A stretch of 64,000 nucleotides of DNA. Source: Cyclaneusma minus (lineage: Eukaryota > Ascomycota > Leotiomycetes > Marthamycetales > Marthamycetaceae). Numbering within the stretch: position 1 is the stretch's first letter; each line of letters opens with the position of its first letter. Made by a program: the position numbers and the translations under genes. Below are positions 10,650 through 21,310 of this stretch, in pieces. Location of the stretch: contig JAKZHN010000014.1 in assembly GCA_037179335.1 (NCBI GenBank), positions 62,001-126,000 on the forward strand, in the 5' to 3' direction. Under the pieces are notes generated by a model. It did not search any database. It was not told the origin of the DNA and worked only from the letters and a program-made list of their open reading frames with translations.

Positions 10650-13600
10650 CTAAATATTTACCATTCCGACCTGGCTTCTGAAGGAGTCAAAATCGTCAGG
10701 TTGAACAATCTCTACACCTCTACCAGACAGCTGTTTCCCAAAACCGATCGGCAGCTGCAGCTCAACCTTGGCTAGTCTCTTCTTCCGCCTCTTCGACTCA
10801 GCTGGGTCTTTTGGTGCTAAGGCCTGTGCCTTCTTAAGCACCGACTGCTGCCAGCTGTTCCAATGAGCATAATGTTCTTTCTCCCTTTCAACATGGTACT
10901 GCGGCGTCCTACGCTCTGGACACCATGCCAACTTGTCTTCCGGCAAGGTACTCAGATCGTAGACCTTGGCAGAAATGGTGAGATTGAGGAGTTGATGCAA
11001 GACCTCGCGGCCTTCCGATACAACAAGGGCCTTGCGCTGTTCCTCCTTGCTCTTCGGCTTGAGCAAAGGCGCCGCCAGCCAGTCCTGATTTCGTGCTTCA
11101 TACATGCGATTGTTATGATTATCCTCCCGAAGGAAGCGCACGGCAGCCTGTAGACTTGAGATTTCGTTCTTCAGAGCTTCCATCTCCCGCGCGGTGGCAA
11201 CGGCACGTTCCTGACCCGCCTTCGACCCAGGAGCTACCTCCACCTTGGCTTCTCCAGCTAGCTTCTTCCATTTCTCCCGGTCAGACTCTAGCGTAGAGAG
11301 CTCTTTGTTCTGGTTTTCAACGGCTGTAGTGAGCTCCTGTTCATGCTGCTTGGCAGCTGCAAGTTCTTTTTCCAGCGCGGTGATGCGTTCGTTCTTCTTC
11401 GTTGCATCACGCATCCTGCTCTCAAGAAGCTCAATCTTCACAGATGCTTCCTCGAGTGTCTGATCGCGCATGGCTACCATGCGGGCTCGCTCGTGATTCT
11501 CCTCCTTCAAGCGGCGCATCTCCTCCTCGGTGTCGATAGGAACAACCTTTGAAGCACTGAGTTCTCGAGCTCTCAATGTCCAAGGAGCAGAAGCTCTCTC
11601 GAACTCTTGAGTTATTTCGAGATCAGATGCCATAGCACTCAGTTCGTTCAGCGAGGCTGTGAGTGTTCGAAGCTTGTTAGAGAAAGTCGAGAGCAGGTCA
11701 GACTCGCTGGATGAAAAGACACTTGTTGTTGTGCGATGCATCGTGCTTGTGACTTCGCTGTATGTAAATGGTTCAGCTCGACCCTCTTCGTGAAGAAGAA
11801 CAAACAGGTCTTCCCCGACGCGACGCGAGAAAGCGGCAAGCTCTTCCGTGCCCGTCTCACATTGCTCGAAAAGGTCTGAGGTGTTATGGGGCAAAGACAA
11901 AGCACGAGTTCTCAGTTCCTCGAGAGATCTCACGGCTTTCCCGATAATGACCTTGGCGCTTCTAGTGTTACTAATAACAGCGTCGGCCTTTTTAGCAAAG
12001 TGTTGCGCAAGTTCGTCGTTTTCACCCTGTTCGGGCACAAGGTTCTGCACCATGGTCTTGGCTGCGAAAAGAGCCGCAGCTGTATTCTCCAACCGGCTTT
12101 GCATGAGGACAGTACGCATGTGAATATCATCGGCGTAGCTGGCCAAACCATCTGTTATATGAACTTCGGCCAGGTGGGACATCAGCGCGATAGTCCGGGA
12201 AAGCTCGGCAGCACAGGTTTTCTCTTTCAACTCGTCTCTTCGCAAGCCATCGATCCAGTTGTTGAGGGCCCGCTCGACGGGCTCAAGCTCGTACAGGGCA
12301 CCTTCGAATTTGGCAAACTGTTCGACCGAACAGTGGCTGATCGCGTTGACGAAACGATCACACATTGCAGATACCCATGCAAGCTTGTCAAGCATGTCAC
12401 AGCCAGCAAAGACGTCATCCTCATGCCCCACTGGAAGTGTACCATTCACCCTCTCCTTGACGAAGCCTGCTAGGAGATTGGCCTTGAATCCGACACGCTT
12501 GAAGCGTAGTAGTGCAAGAACAGAATCTCGATCAGCGTGGAAGGCTTCTGGCAAGAAAAGCTGGACAATCGCAAGATGCTCTGATGCTTCTTGCGCATCA
12601 AGTCGCCGTAGCTCGAGGTCGATGGTTTTGACCTGAGTCTTCGCAGCAGACAGTTGCAACTTCATGTTCAGGTCCATCATTGCACGGGAGCGGTTGTTCA
12701 GTTGCTCGGATTCCGTTTCAGTGACGGCATGTGAGGCCCTCATGTCTTCCAAGTCAGTCTGGAGGTTCGTCACAAGCTCCCGGAAACGAGATAACGTGTA
12801 TTCCATATCTTCAAGGGCTTCTTCCTGTTGAGCTGCCCGTCGAGCCTGCTCTGCTATGATATTATCTTTCCAGTCGAGATCTTGTTGCATCTCCTTTTCG
12901 GTCTCGACATGGTTGATCTCAAGTTCGTCGTTGAGTTCCTTCAGGCTCTCCAAGTCTTCGACAGCAACCTTGAGTTCATCAATTTGCTCGGCCATGGCCA
13001 TATTGCGATCAGTCAACTCCTCGATCATATCTTCTGCACCTAGAGCATTATCAAGTTGTTGTCGTAAATCCTCAATTCCAGCCTCGGACTGAGCCAGTCT
13101 TTCTTTCGTGATCTCGTATTGCTCCTTCACATTACCGAGGTCTTGTACGTCTTCTTCGAGACTTTTAATTTGCTCCTTCAGCTCTGCCTCTGTTTGCTGT
13201 GTCATATCCCGGAGTCGCAATAGTGCTTCTCGCAGTCTCTCGTTATTTCGTTCCATCTGCAGCCATCCGGCGCTGGTTTTCTCCTCGGGACTCATCTCTT
13301 GCCCAAGCTCATCATTTTCTTCGCGAAGCACTTCCACCTCTAGTTCTAGCTCTTCAGTCCTCTGTTTCAGGGATTCCAACTCTGTCTTCAGAACCTCTGC
13401 GGTCTCCTCGGCCATCTCTCTATCTAGAGTCGCCATTTCTAGAGCCATGTCATGCTCTGCTTGTTGGTTTTCCATTTCCTCAAACTTGGTTGCTTGCTCC
13501 TTGAGCTGCTTTCGCAGATCAGTGATTTCCTGCTGCTGCGGCTGATATTTTGCCTGGAGTTTCTGAATGATGCCCTCAAATTTGTCGCGCTCAGACTGTA

Positions 13601-14633
13601 CCTTTTCGAGGGCCTTCAGCTTATCTCGATCCTCGGCACGCTTCTTCTCCATCAGCCGGAGTTTTGTCTTCAGATCTTCCACTTCTCTACCTACGGCAGT
13701 GGAACGCGGGAGTCCAGGAGAGTCCAGACCTCTGGAAGGCGAAGGAGTCCCCGCGACGGTATCCATGGCCGCTGTGCGGGAAATGGTGGGGCTTAGAATT
13801 CTCGGTGAGTCGGATTCGTCCTCCTTTGCAGGCGACTCTGTATCCCCCCCAGAATCTTGACCGGTAGCCTGGCCTCCTCTTGCAGCAAGTCTTTGACGTC
13901 CTGTGGCGGCCGTCAATCTTGAACCGACAGCTTTAGGGGCTGGCTTAGGGGCAAAAGATGGACGCGCAGGTGTCGATTTCGTGGTAGTAAGGCTAGGTCT
14001 TGCTGGTGATCCAGCGAGAGACATTCTGGCCGTCCGAGAAGCCGGGGCAGCTGGCGGGCCCATCGATGTCGTTTTACCCCCTGCCATAGAGGTGCGCGAT
14101 TTGTTAGTGGACGACATCGATGCCCTCGTACCATGCATACCACCTCGGGGCGTGGACGCTCCCGATGTCGTGTCAGAGGCGAGCTGTTTCGTGGGTGACT
14201 TCGTTGATGACCTCGCCATACTAGATGGCCTCCGAGTCCCAGGTCCGGGTGCTGGAGTCGGACTTGCAGCATTCATACTCATTCTCTTCCCAGTTGCTAG
14301 ATCCGGCACCGCGCTCATCCTCCTTCCCGTACCTCCCACAATAGCAGTGCTTGGCCTGGTCGCTTTCTTGACCCCATTTCCCGAGGCAGCCCTGACAGGC
14401 GGAGCTGGCTGCTCAATAACGGTTATGGCTTGGGGCCGCACGAACATCCCCCGTCCCATTTCGCAGTCGAAATATCGCTCTCCTTGGACACTGCCATCGT
14501 TTTTGCCGCTGTCGTCTTCGAGTTCGACACCGACCCAGTCACCGGCAGCGAAATGAGGTTGGCCGATGTAGCGCACGATTGCGAAGCGGCCATCGGCCAG
14601 CTCAATCCTAAGGCCCACCTTGAGGTCCAACAT
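10650..14633 (-). CDS. ro-3: Dynactin p150-Glued subunit
   Basis: Single-exon 1327-aa protein, orthologous by architecture to Neurospora ro-3 / Aspergillus nudM / yeast Nip100. An N-terminal CAP-Gly domain (about residues 3-72) contains the microtubule/EB1-binding motif GKNDGS and GDWVGVELED. A basic Ser/Pro/Thr-rich linker (about 80-300) follows, then a long coiled coil (about 300-650), the dynactin domain (about 660-930) and a second coiled coil (about 1080-1210). The product links cytoplasmic dynein to microtubules and cargo for nuclear migration and retrograde vesicle transport. The start is the ATG directly before LDLKVGLRIEL, where family members begin. Plus-strand frames across it are shadows. 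The gene is divergent from the TBC gene over a 1.2-kb spacer. Confidence 0.95.
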   Translation of the reverse strand: MLDLKVGLRIELADGRFAIVRYIGQPHFAAGDWVGVELEDDSGKNDGSVQGERYFDCEMGRGMFVRPQAITVIEQPAPPVRAASGNGVKKATRPSTAIVGGTGRRMSAVPDLATGKRMSMNAASPTPAPGPGTRRPSSMARSSTKSPTKQLASDTTSGASTPRGGMHGTRASMSSTNKSRTSMAGGKTTSMGPPAAPASRTARMSLAGSPARPSLTTTKSTPARPSFAPKPAPKAVGSRLTAATGRQRLAARGGQATGQDSGGDTESPAKEDESDSPRILSPTISRTAAMDTVAGTPSPSRGLDSPGLPRSTAVGREVEDLKTKLRLMEKKRAEDRDKLKALEKVQSERDKFEGIIQKLQAKYQPQQQEITDLRKQLKEQATKFEEMENQQAEHDMALEMATLDREMAEETAEVLKTELESLKQRTEELELEVEVLREENDELGQEMSPEEKTSAGWLQMERNNERLREALLRLRDMTQQTEAELKEQIKSLEEDVQDLGNVKEQYEITKERLAQSEAGIEDLRQQLDNALGAEDMIEELTDRNMAMAEQIDELKVAVEDLESLKELNDELEINHVETEKEMQQDLDWKDNIIAEQARRAAQQEEALEDMEYTLSRFRELVTNLQTDLEDMRASHAVTETESEQLNNRSRAMMDLNMKLQLSAAKTQVKTIDLELRRLDAQEASEHLAIVQLFLPEAFHADRDSVLALLRFKRVGFKANLLAGFVKERVNGTLPVGHEDDVFAGCDMLDKLAWVSAMCDRFVNAISHCSVEQFAKFEGALYELEPVERALNNWIDGLRRDELKEKTCAAELSRTIALMSHLAEVHITDGLASYADDIHMRTVLMQSRLENTAAALFAAKTMVQNLVPEQGENDELAQHFAKKADAVISNTRSAKVIIGKAVRSLEELRTRALSLPHNTSDLFEQCETGTEELAAFSRRVGEDLFVLLHEEGRAEPFTYSEVTSTMHRTTTSVFSSSESDLLSTFSNKLRTLTASLNELSAMASDLEITQEFERASAPWTLRARELSASKVVPIDTEEEMRRLKEENHERARMVAMRDQTLEEASVKIELLESRMRDATKKNERITALEKELAAAKQHEQELTTAVENQNKELSTLESDREKWKKLAGEAKVEVAPGSKAGQERAVATAREMEALKNEISSLQAAVRFLREDNHNNRMYEARNQDWLAAPLLKPKSKEEQRKALVVSEGREVLHQLLNLTISAKVYDLSTLPEDKLAWCPERRTPQYHVEREKEHYAHWNSWQQSVLKKAQALAPKDPAESKRRKKRLAKVELQLPIGFGKQLSGRGVEIVQPDDFDSFRSQVGMVNI

Positions 14634-15833
14634 TTTCGATCATGAGGTGGAGTGGCTATGTGGCGGGGAACATTATCGTCGGTACACAAGGCGATCCAGC
14701 CGTCGTCGCTGAGAGCTGGATGTGTTGTTGTCCTGGAGCTTCAATGAGGTCGATTTTACCGCTTCAGTGCCTCAGGCACACATGCATATATCGATGTTAG
14801 ACTGGAGGCCCAGTATGTGTGCACTGCGTTCAACTCAATAAAGCGGATTGATCAATAGTATCATAATATACAAGAGCTGTTGCGAACGGTATCTTGTCCG
14901 AGCTTCTCATCACCGGGCCACGATTGTTGACTATACCTCGGGTACCAGTTGTTGATGCGTTTCGAGTGTGTGTGAAAGCAGGATGCACTCAGCTCCTAGG
15001 GGTATTTCTTACTGCTGAAATTGTTTCTAATTTCTTACAATTACAGTATTTCGGACATTCCCATTCCCCAAACAGGACGTGTAGGGGTGTCGCCATCACC
15101 AAGACTTGCTGAGAGACAGCCACCTGAAATTGGTTCACATCATGTAAATGCAAACCTCCTGCCAACACTCAACATTGAACACGTTGATTATTCTACGTGC
15201 AGGGCTGCCCGGCTGAGGATCATTCATCAACCGGCCAAGTGGGTCCTAGGTACGGGGCCGCGGATGCCGAAGTAGCGGTTTCAGGCACATCTGTACATGT
15301 ATCTTTGATCCAGAGCTGCAGGAACATATGTGACCCCCGTCCAAGAACTGCAGCACAGCGATGAGATGATGCAGGCCAGCGTTACGCTTCCATCCTCGAG
15401 CGTCCGCACATAGTACTTTGCAGGAGACAGCTGGACGCCTAGACACCGGCCACTCTCCATCGTCGCCAATTTTTAAGATTAATTCAATATCTGCTTGTCT
15501 CGTTTGGGCGAGCTGTGAGCACGCCGAGCTCAGAGCTCCAGCTTGGACCTCGACGACACGAGTCTGCGACGACAGTACATGTACCGTACCTGCTGCCGCA
15601 CGTTCCGCCGTTGCTTTGCATGCAACTCGACACGACGGAACATATGAAGCCTGCCGCTGCCAACGCCTGCTGTCCATGTGTGCATGCGTGCATGTCTGAA
15701 GCTGGACGCTCCGTGCTGCCCACAGTCCTGCTCCGACCTTGGTGCCAGTCCAGGAGTCCATGAGTCTAGGCGGCCGCGGCTGCGCTGATGCACTTGCTCT
15801 CTGCCAACCCGACAAACGACAACTGTTCGCGAG
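14634..15833. other. Divergent promoter region, dynactin p150 / TBC protein
   Basis: 1.2 kb between two divergent starts. Two TACATGTA palindromes (15294-15301 and 15576-15583) lie in the half nearer the TBC gene. Antisense frames in this stretch have no family signature. Confidence 0.6.
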
Positions 15834-18311
15834 ATGATGGAGCCGGCCATGAATACCGGCGGTACCATTAGCCTACGAACACCCCAGACGCCCATGTCGA
15901 AGCCGCATTCCTCGCGTCCACGAGCCGCTTCCCATGAATCACCGACACGGCCGGGCACTGCTCCCTCGAGGCAGCCCAAGACATCCCCGCGGAACGGCCA
16001 GATCCTCTATGCTCCTCAGCCGACACTTCGCCCGGCAGACGAGCGGGCCGCCTTCTCCAGCCATCTCCAGCGTCCTACTGTCACGCAGCGACCATCGACG
16101 AGCGACCACCGAGCATTTGCGACTCCGCAGTACCCGCATACCCTACGAAAAGTGCCCTCGGAAGCATCACGCTTGAGGGCTTTGAACAGCGGCGGCCTTC
16201 GATCAGGCTCGGCCGCCGGTTATAGATCAGGCTCTCCCAGTGGCCGATATACCCCAGATCAAACCAACGTGGAGAATTTCTCTCGGCCGCATCCACGGAA
16301 GAGAAACCATTCTCCTCGAAGGCCTCTTGTTCATGGCTCCACCTTCCCCCTCCAACCCCATACACCGACGTCTATCAATCATTCGATGGCCTTGAGCTCT
16401 CGAGAACGGGGGGCGTCAGCGTCCGTTACGAGTTCCCCACAACAACACCCGTCCGTACCTCTCCGACCTGCCGTGTCGATTCCCGACTTCTCTAGCCACG
16501 AATTGGCGTACCCGAGACACCGCAATGCTGGAAATATGAGTTACCGGCATGGAAGAAGTCATGTGCCGCCCGAGAGCGAATGGTCAACGCAGCGCCAGGG
16601 CCCATTGATTCGAGCCGGTGCAGTCGAGACCGACGAAGTACGGGCGAGTTTTAAATCACAATTGACAACCAGTTCGAGCTTTCTCGATGCTAGCGGTACG
16701 GAGAGGAGTAGTGTGATCACCAAAAGTAGCTCGGCCACTTCGATATATGGCAGAGATGAGGGTATGAGCGTCGATGACGCCATTGGAATGTACGAGACTG
16801 GATTTGCGGATTCGGGAGCGGAAGACGGATTTGACAGTCGGCCCTCCAGCGGTTGGCACATGGCGCAGACCACGACGATACCAGCCGATGAAGCAAGAGC
16901 TCCATCTCCCGAACCGCTCCCTGAGCTGACGAGAGAGCGTTCTCACTCGGACACTCCGCCAGGCCGCCCGGGGCTGGAGGGGAATACTCTTACTTCTCAA
17001 CATTTATCAAATGCTGATCGACGGACTGTTTGGCCCCAAGCAAGTCCAGTGACCCCAGGTTCAGAGGGGCCCATTCCACCAAGAAAGCTTCCATCTTTTG
17101 ACCGGGCCGAACCAGATCGTGACCGCTACGGCTTTAAAAAAAAGAGCCAGCACGTGTCGTTGGAACAATATGAGGCATGGGAGGGCGACTACAATAAATA
17201 TGTCGAGCGGAGGACAGCCAAGTGGGTAGCTCTGATGAAAGACTCTGGTCTTCCAACTCAGAATCCACATGAATTTCCACCAGTATCCGGCAAAGTCCAA
17301 CGCTTTGTGCGGAAAGGCATCCCTCCGAAATGGCGTGGGGCAGCTTGGTTCTGGTATGCCCGAGGGCCTACCATGATGGCCAAAAATCGAGGTGTCTACA
17401 AAGACTTGGTAGAAAGGGCAGAAAGGGGGGACTTGAATCCCAACGATGCGGAAATTATTGAGCGAGATCTCCACCGAACCTTTCCAGACAACATTCATTT
17501 TAAACCGGATCCCTCTCCTCAAGACGAAGCCGCGCTTCCTACTTCCAATGGACCCCAAACATCAGCCCCGGAGACCGAAATCGTCCGGTCCCTGCGCCGC
17601 GTTCTGCATGCATTTTCAATTTACAACCGCAAAATTGGCTACTGTCAGTCACTGAACTTCATAGCCGGACTATTATTACTTTTCATGGATGAAGAAAAGG
17701 CCTTTTGGGTCTTGTGCATCATCACAATGATTTATTTGCCTGGAACCCACGAAATAAGCCTGGAGGGCGCGAATGTTGATCTCGGTGTTCTGATGATGAG
17801 CATCAAGGAAACTATGCCAGCGATATGGGCCAAAATTGGCGGAGAGCTGGACGGTTCGGCAGGCGATGGGCAGGTTTCCATGCGTCTTCCCCCGATTACA
17901 CTATGCATGACAGCATGGTTTATGTCATGCTTCATCGGAACCCTTCCGATTGAGACGACCCTTCGAGTCTGGGATTCGTTCTTCTACGAGGGGAGCAAGA
18001 CGATTTTCCGCGTTGCTCTTGCCATCTTCAAAGTCGGTGAGCAAGAAATCCGCGCCGTGCACGACCCGATGGAAATCTTCCAGGTTGTGCAAACGATTCC
18101 GCGACGGCTGATCGATGCCAACGTACTCATGGAAGTCTGCTTCAAACGACGGAATGGTATCGTAAGGCTCACTCAGAGCAAGGTCGAAGACAGGCGGAAA
18201 GAGAGAAGACAGGCATACGCGGATGAACACGCGCGGGTGGCGGGACAGACTGCGGTTGGGAGGAAGAATACGTTGTTCCGCAAGAAAAATGCGCCAAAGA
18301 CAGCGCTGTGA
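15834..18311 (+). CDS. TBC-domain Rab GTPase-activating protein (Gyp3/Msb3-like)
   Basis: Single-exon 825-aa protein. The first ~430 residues are Ser/Pro/Arg-rich and probably disordered. The TBC domain spans about 495-765, starting GIPPKWRGAAW. Both catalytic fingers are intact: the arginine finger in DLHRTFPDN (about 545) and the glutamine finger in YCQSLNF (about 605). WDSFFYEGSKTIFRVALAIF is the typical C-terminal helix pair. This makes it an active GAP for a Rab GTPase in vesicle traffic. The closest known types are yeast Gyp3/Msb3 and Msb4, which act on Sec4 and Ypt-family Rabs in polarised secretion; the target here is inferred. A second ATG is the next codon and another lies four codons later, so the exact start is open by a few residues. 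Confidence 0.9.
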   Translation: MMEPAMNTGGTISLRTPQTPMSKPHSSRPRAASHESPTRPGTAPSRQPKTSPRNGQILYAPQPTLRPADERAAFSSHLQRPTVTQRPSTSDHRAFATPQYPHTLRKVPSEASRLRALNSGGLRSGSAAGYRSGSPSGRYTPDQTNVENFSRPHPRKRNHSPRRPLVHGSTFPLQPHTPTSINHSMALSSRERGASASVTSSPQQHPSVPLRPAVSIPDFSSHELAYPRHRNAGNMSYRHGRSHVPPESEWSTQRQGPLIRAGAVETDEVRASFKSQLTTSSSFLDASGTERSSVITKSSSATSIYGRDEGMSVDDAIGMYETGFADSGAEDGFDSRPSSGWHMAQTTTIPADEARAPSPEPLPELTRERSHSDTPPGRPGLEGNTLTSQHLSNADRRTVWPQASPVTPGSEGPIPPRKLPSFDRAEPDRDRYGFKKKSQHVSLEQYEAWEGDYNKYVERRTAKWVALMKDSGLPTQNPHEFPPVSGKVQRFVRKGIPPKWRGAAWFWYARGPTMMAKNRGVYKDLVERAERGDLNPNDAEIIERDLHRTFPDNIHFKPDPSPQDEAALPTSNGPQTSAPETEIVRSLRRVLHAFSIYNRKIGYCQSLNFIAGLLLLFMDEEKAFWVLCIITMIYLPGTHEISLEGANVDLGVLMMSIKETMPAIWAKIGGELDGSAGDGQVSMRLPPITLCMTAWFMSCFIGTLPIETTLRVWDSFFYEGSKTIFRVALAIFKVGEQEIRAVHDPMEIFQVVQTIPRRLIDANVLMEVCFKRRNGIVRLTQSKVEDRRKERRQAYADEHARVAGQTAVGRKNTLFRKKNAPKTAL

Positions 18312-18801
18312 GGAGGTTTCATGACGTTATGACACCCAGCTGGGTTTGCAATGACTTTACGCATGCTGCATATATAGGGCGGGCTGCATACTACACAGGG
18401 GATTATGGGCAGATTTGGTCCTTCGCGGGTGTAGTGCGAGTTGTATTTATAGGGGCATCTTGGAATCTTGCAGGACTTTCGTGTGAGATAATAGGGGCTA
18501 AAACGAGACCTGATCTGTACGAAATGCCTGGGCGGGAGACTGCAAATAGAAATAACTATTCACACTGATTTGGGCTCCTAGGGACAACGTGACAAGCCCG
18601 TAGGAAAGATCGCATTAAGCACTAGTCCACCTCATACGGCATTGCCGCACCGTTCCCTCCTACGTCATCCCAACCCCTCAGTCGCCTGCAAATCTCCAAC
18701 GTCTGTCTGCATCTGATTCAACTCCTCAGCCTGCAAATTTTCGAGAATCACGGTCAGGACTTTTCAACTCAGAAACATAACAACTAAACCTTTATTCGAC
18801 A
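18312..18801. other. Intergenic region
   Basis: 490 bp between the TBC gene and the next gene on the same strand. It has no recognised gene. The last 150 bp are pyrimidine-rich leader sequence. Confidence 0.5.
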
Positions 18802-19369
18802 ATGACGAATTCTGCCAAGTCTCAAATGATGGACACGGAGCCAGGTGGAGAGAACGGGCAGTAAGTATCTCGATCCGGGTCTAGGCAGCGAACTGACAAA
18901 CCTTACCAGATACGAATCTGTGGCCACCTTCGTGCAGCCTCCGGCCAAAGACCAGGGCACCTTCTCCGGTACGGACATCCATTCATTTCCTGTCTCATTC
19001 TCTGCTCCCACATTCCCCTTCTCCCCGTCTGCCTCCATTGACATCAGTTACCAACGGAATACGTTCAACTTCTATTACTAAACCAAGTATCGACGAACAA
19101 AAACTGACGCGTGAGCAGATGATGCAAAGAACTCCGCCACGGATGGCGAGCAGCAACAACAGCAGGAGAAAGCAGCCAGAGGCGAGAAGACGGCAGAGAA
19201 TATCCGCTATGGTGAAGCTATCTCCGAGCATGGTTTTGGTGGCGAGACGACGGGGTTTGAGGGGAAGGCTAAGGATGGGGCGTATGGCAAGACTGAGGAT
19301 AGTAGTGAGGATCAGAAGCAGACTAGGAGAGAGCAGGGTTACGGTCCAGGATCGGGGGTTGGTGCTTGA
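18802..19369 (+). CDS. Small conserved-type fungal protein, 122 aa, three exons
   Basis: Found only by splicing: exons 18802-18860, 18910-18968 and 19119-19369. Intron 1 (49 nt) has donor GTAAGT, branch AACTGAC and acceptor ACCAG. Intron 2 (150 nt) has donor GTACGG, branch AACTGACG and acceptor GCAG. Phases match at both joints. The protein is hydrophilic and low in complexity: N-terminus MTNSAKSQMMDTEPG, a middle with FVQPPAKDQGTFSG, a poly-Gln patch, then ENIRYGEAISEHGFGGETTG and a Gly/Asp/Lys-rich tail ending in GSGVGA. No membrane segment or signal peptide. I recall the general shape (PPAKDQGTFSG, ENIRYG) from unannotated fungal proteins but know no function. It is convergent with the coiled-coil gene. 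Confidence 0.7.
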
Positions 19370-19740
19370 TGGTGGAGTTTCGGGGAGGTTGATGTTGGGC
19401 GGGACGTGATCTTTGAAGGGATTGCACGTGGAGGGGGATGGAGCTCACCTTAAGCCGGAAACTTGGTCCAGATTATGGCAAGGCAGAGGCTGGGTATCGA
19501 GATGGAAGACAAAAACGGGCGGCCTTGATGGACCCCAGACTCAGGCTGCCTGTATTTTAGAGGACGAGTACGGAAACAGCCAGTGGTGTTCAACTTCAAT
19601 GCTACGTTTCGTTCTGCTGTAGTACTTCCAAACATCCGAGTATGGTAATTTGACAGTGCTTTATTCAAAGTTATCAGCTTTCTTTCATGTCGACCTATCA
19701 TTACAGGAATCCACAAACGCTCTGTAGAGACTGGGGAAAC
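19370..19740. other. Convergent intergenic region
   Basis: 370 bp between two convergent 3' ends, comprising the 3' UTRs. Nothing else was seen. Confidence 0.5.
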
Positions 19741-21310
19741 TCAGAGAACTTGGTCTCGTTGAGCTCGAAGGGCCTGCATAATTGCTTCTTGGGTGCTCAT
19801 CACTGCAGCCAGGTTGTTCTCCTTCCCCTTTCTCTCCACTTCCACCTCAGCCTCTTTCTTTTTCAGTTGCTTCTTCAGCAGCGCATTCTCCTCTTTCATC
19901 TCAATATCCCTCTCTTGTAACTGCTTCTTCAGATGTGCGTTCTCCTCCTTCAGCTTCTGTTCTCTTGCCACCACTGCCTCAAGCCCTTGCATCCGAGCAA
20001 CATTCAGCTCATTTTTCTTCTCTTTCTTTGCTTCCTCTGATTTCCGCTGAAGCTGTCGCTCGGCGGCTTTCTGCTTTAGAACCGCGGCAGCCTTAGCATC
20101 GTTGGCGTCCTGCAGCTGGTTTTGAAGCCCGGTGATTTGGCTTTGGGCTTCTTCCAGTTCTTCCTGCTTGGCTTTGTAGTCTGAGGCCGCCCATCCTGCT
20201 TTGATTTGCTGGCTTGCCACCGTGCTTTTCAGCTCGTCCACCTCCACTTTCAGTCTGTTAGCCTCCTTTTTATACTTAGCTTCCACATTTGAGATTTCCA
20301 CGTCCTTGTCCTTGGCGGCTTTTTCTGCAGCTTTGTCTGCCTTGCTTGTTACCTTAGCAAAGTTCATCTTCGTCTGTTCCGTACTCTTCCCCATTTTAGC
20401 TCGAAGGGCTTTCTCTCGATTTTCTGAAGCTTCGAGTTGACGTTTCAGCTGCTCTATAGTGGCTTCAGATGCTGCATATTTGATGCACAGACGTCGAATG
20501 CTTGCTTCGACTTGTTGAAGTTTCGTGAGAGAGTAGTATGACTCATCCCGTAGCTCCTCCATCATCGAATCTGGGAATAGTTGCTCGGTGGCTGCTACAA
20601 AGTCGCATACTGCCAATCTCCATTCCGTCACCTTCAGTTCCTTCTCGCCAGTGATCTGGGCTTTTGCTTGCTCCAGCTGTGAAGACATCTCGACCCGATT
20701 GGTATCGGAAACATGCCTTGCATCATATCGGTCGACTATGACTTTGGGCATCCATCGCCATCCGCAGTCTCGAAAAATAGGATTGTCTATATGGTTCAGT
20801 TTTCTATTTATCATTAGCTGATGAAAATATGCAATGATATCGGAACATGACGTACGGCGTTACCTCCTCCAGTTTGTCTTTGTAGCACTCCAAGTCTTTC
20901 TCCAGCTCCAATTTTGTTAGTCTCTCGGCAGCGACGTCAGCTAACTCGGCTTTGAGACACAGATGCTGGCCTTCCAGCAAGCCTAAAATTTTGAAGGAAG
21001 CATCTAGTAAAATCTCCATAGGCGCCACCAGACGATTTCCATTATCCTCCCCGAGGACTTTCTCGCGTTGTTTGTGAAGTTGCATAATGATGCCTCTGAG
21101 AGTATGGTCTTTTGATGGGGCGCTTGTAGCGGAGTTGTCCAGGGCGTTCTGAGGACCAGATTGCCTCGACGACAAGTTCAGAGGCAGAGGAATATCGGCA
21201 CCCATGTCATCGGCTTTCTCAATGATAGCCACAGGCCCAGCCAAGATGGTCGATTCTTGCTGTGGGTCCTCTGAGGATACCAACGAGGTTTTCAGACTGG
21301 TGTCGGACAT
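19741..21310 (-). CDS. Coiled-coil protein of unknown function
   Basis: Two exons: 21310-20856 and 20803-19741, 505 aa. I choose the 52-nt intron 20855-20804 because it has donor GTACGT, a good branch AGCTAATGA and acceptor AATAG, joining EEVTP to KLNHIDNPIFRDCGW. A competing 46-nt choice (donor GTAACG, acceptor ATCAG) also keeps frame but lacks a clear branch site. The N-terminal ~95 residues are Ser-rich and probably disordered. From about residue 210 to the end is one long, highly charged coiled coil (Lys/Glu/Ala/Gln-rich). No catalytic domain is recognised. Structural or scaffold proteins often look like this, but that is only inference; a false domain hit to myosin or tropomyosin-like coils is likely. 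Confidence 0.7.

Noticed and set aside
13903..14556. 217-codon plus-strand frame opposite the dynactin N-terminus
   Set aside because: A shadow of the Ser/Pro/Ala-rich linker and CAP-Gly of the dynactin gene on the other strand; the composition follows that gene's codon usage.
20804..20849. Alternative 46-nt intron (20818-20863) in the coiled-coil gene
   Set aside because: It keeps frame but has no good branch site; the 52-nt intron 20804-20855 with branch AGCTAATGA is better supported.
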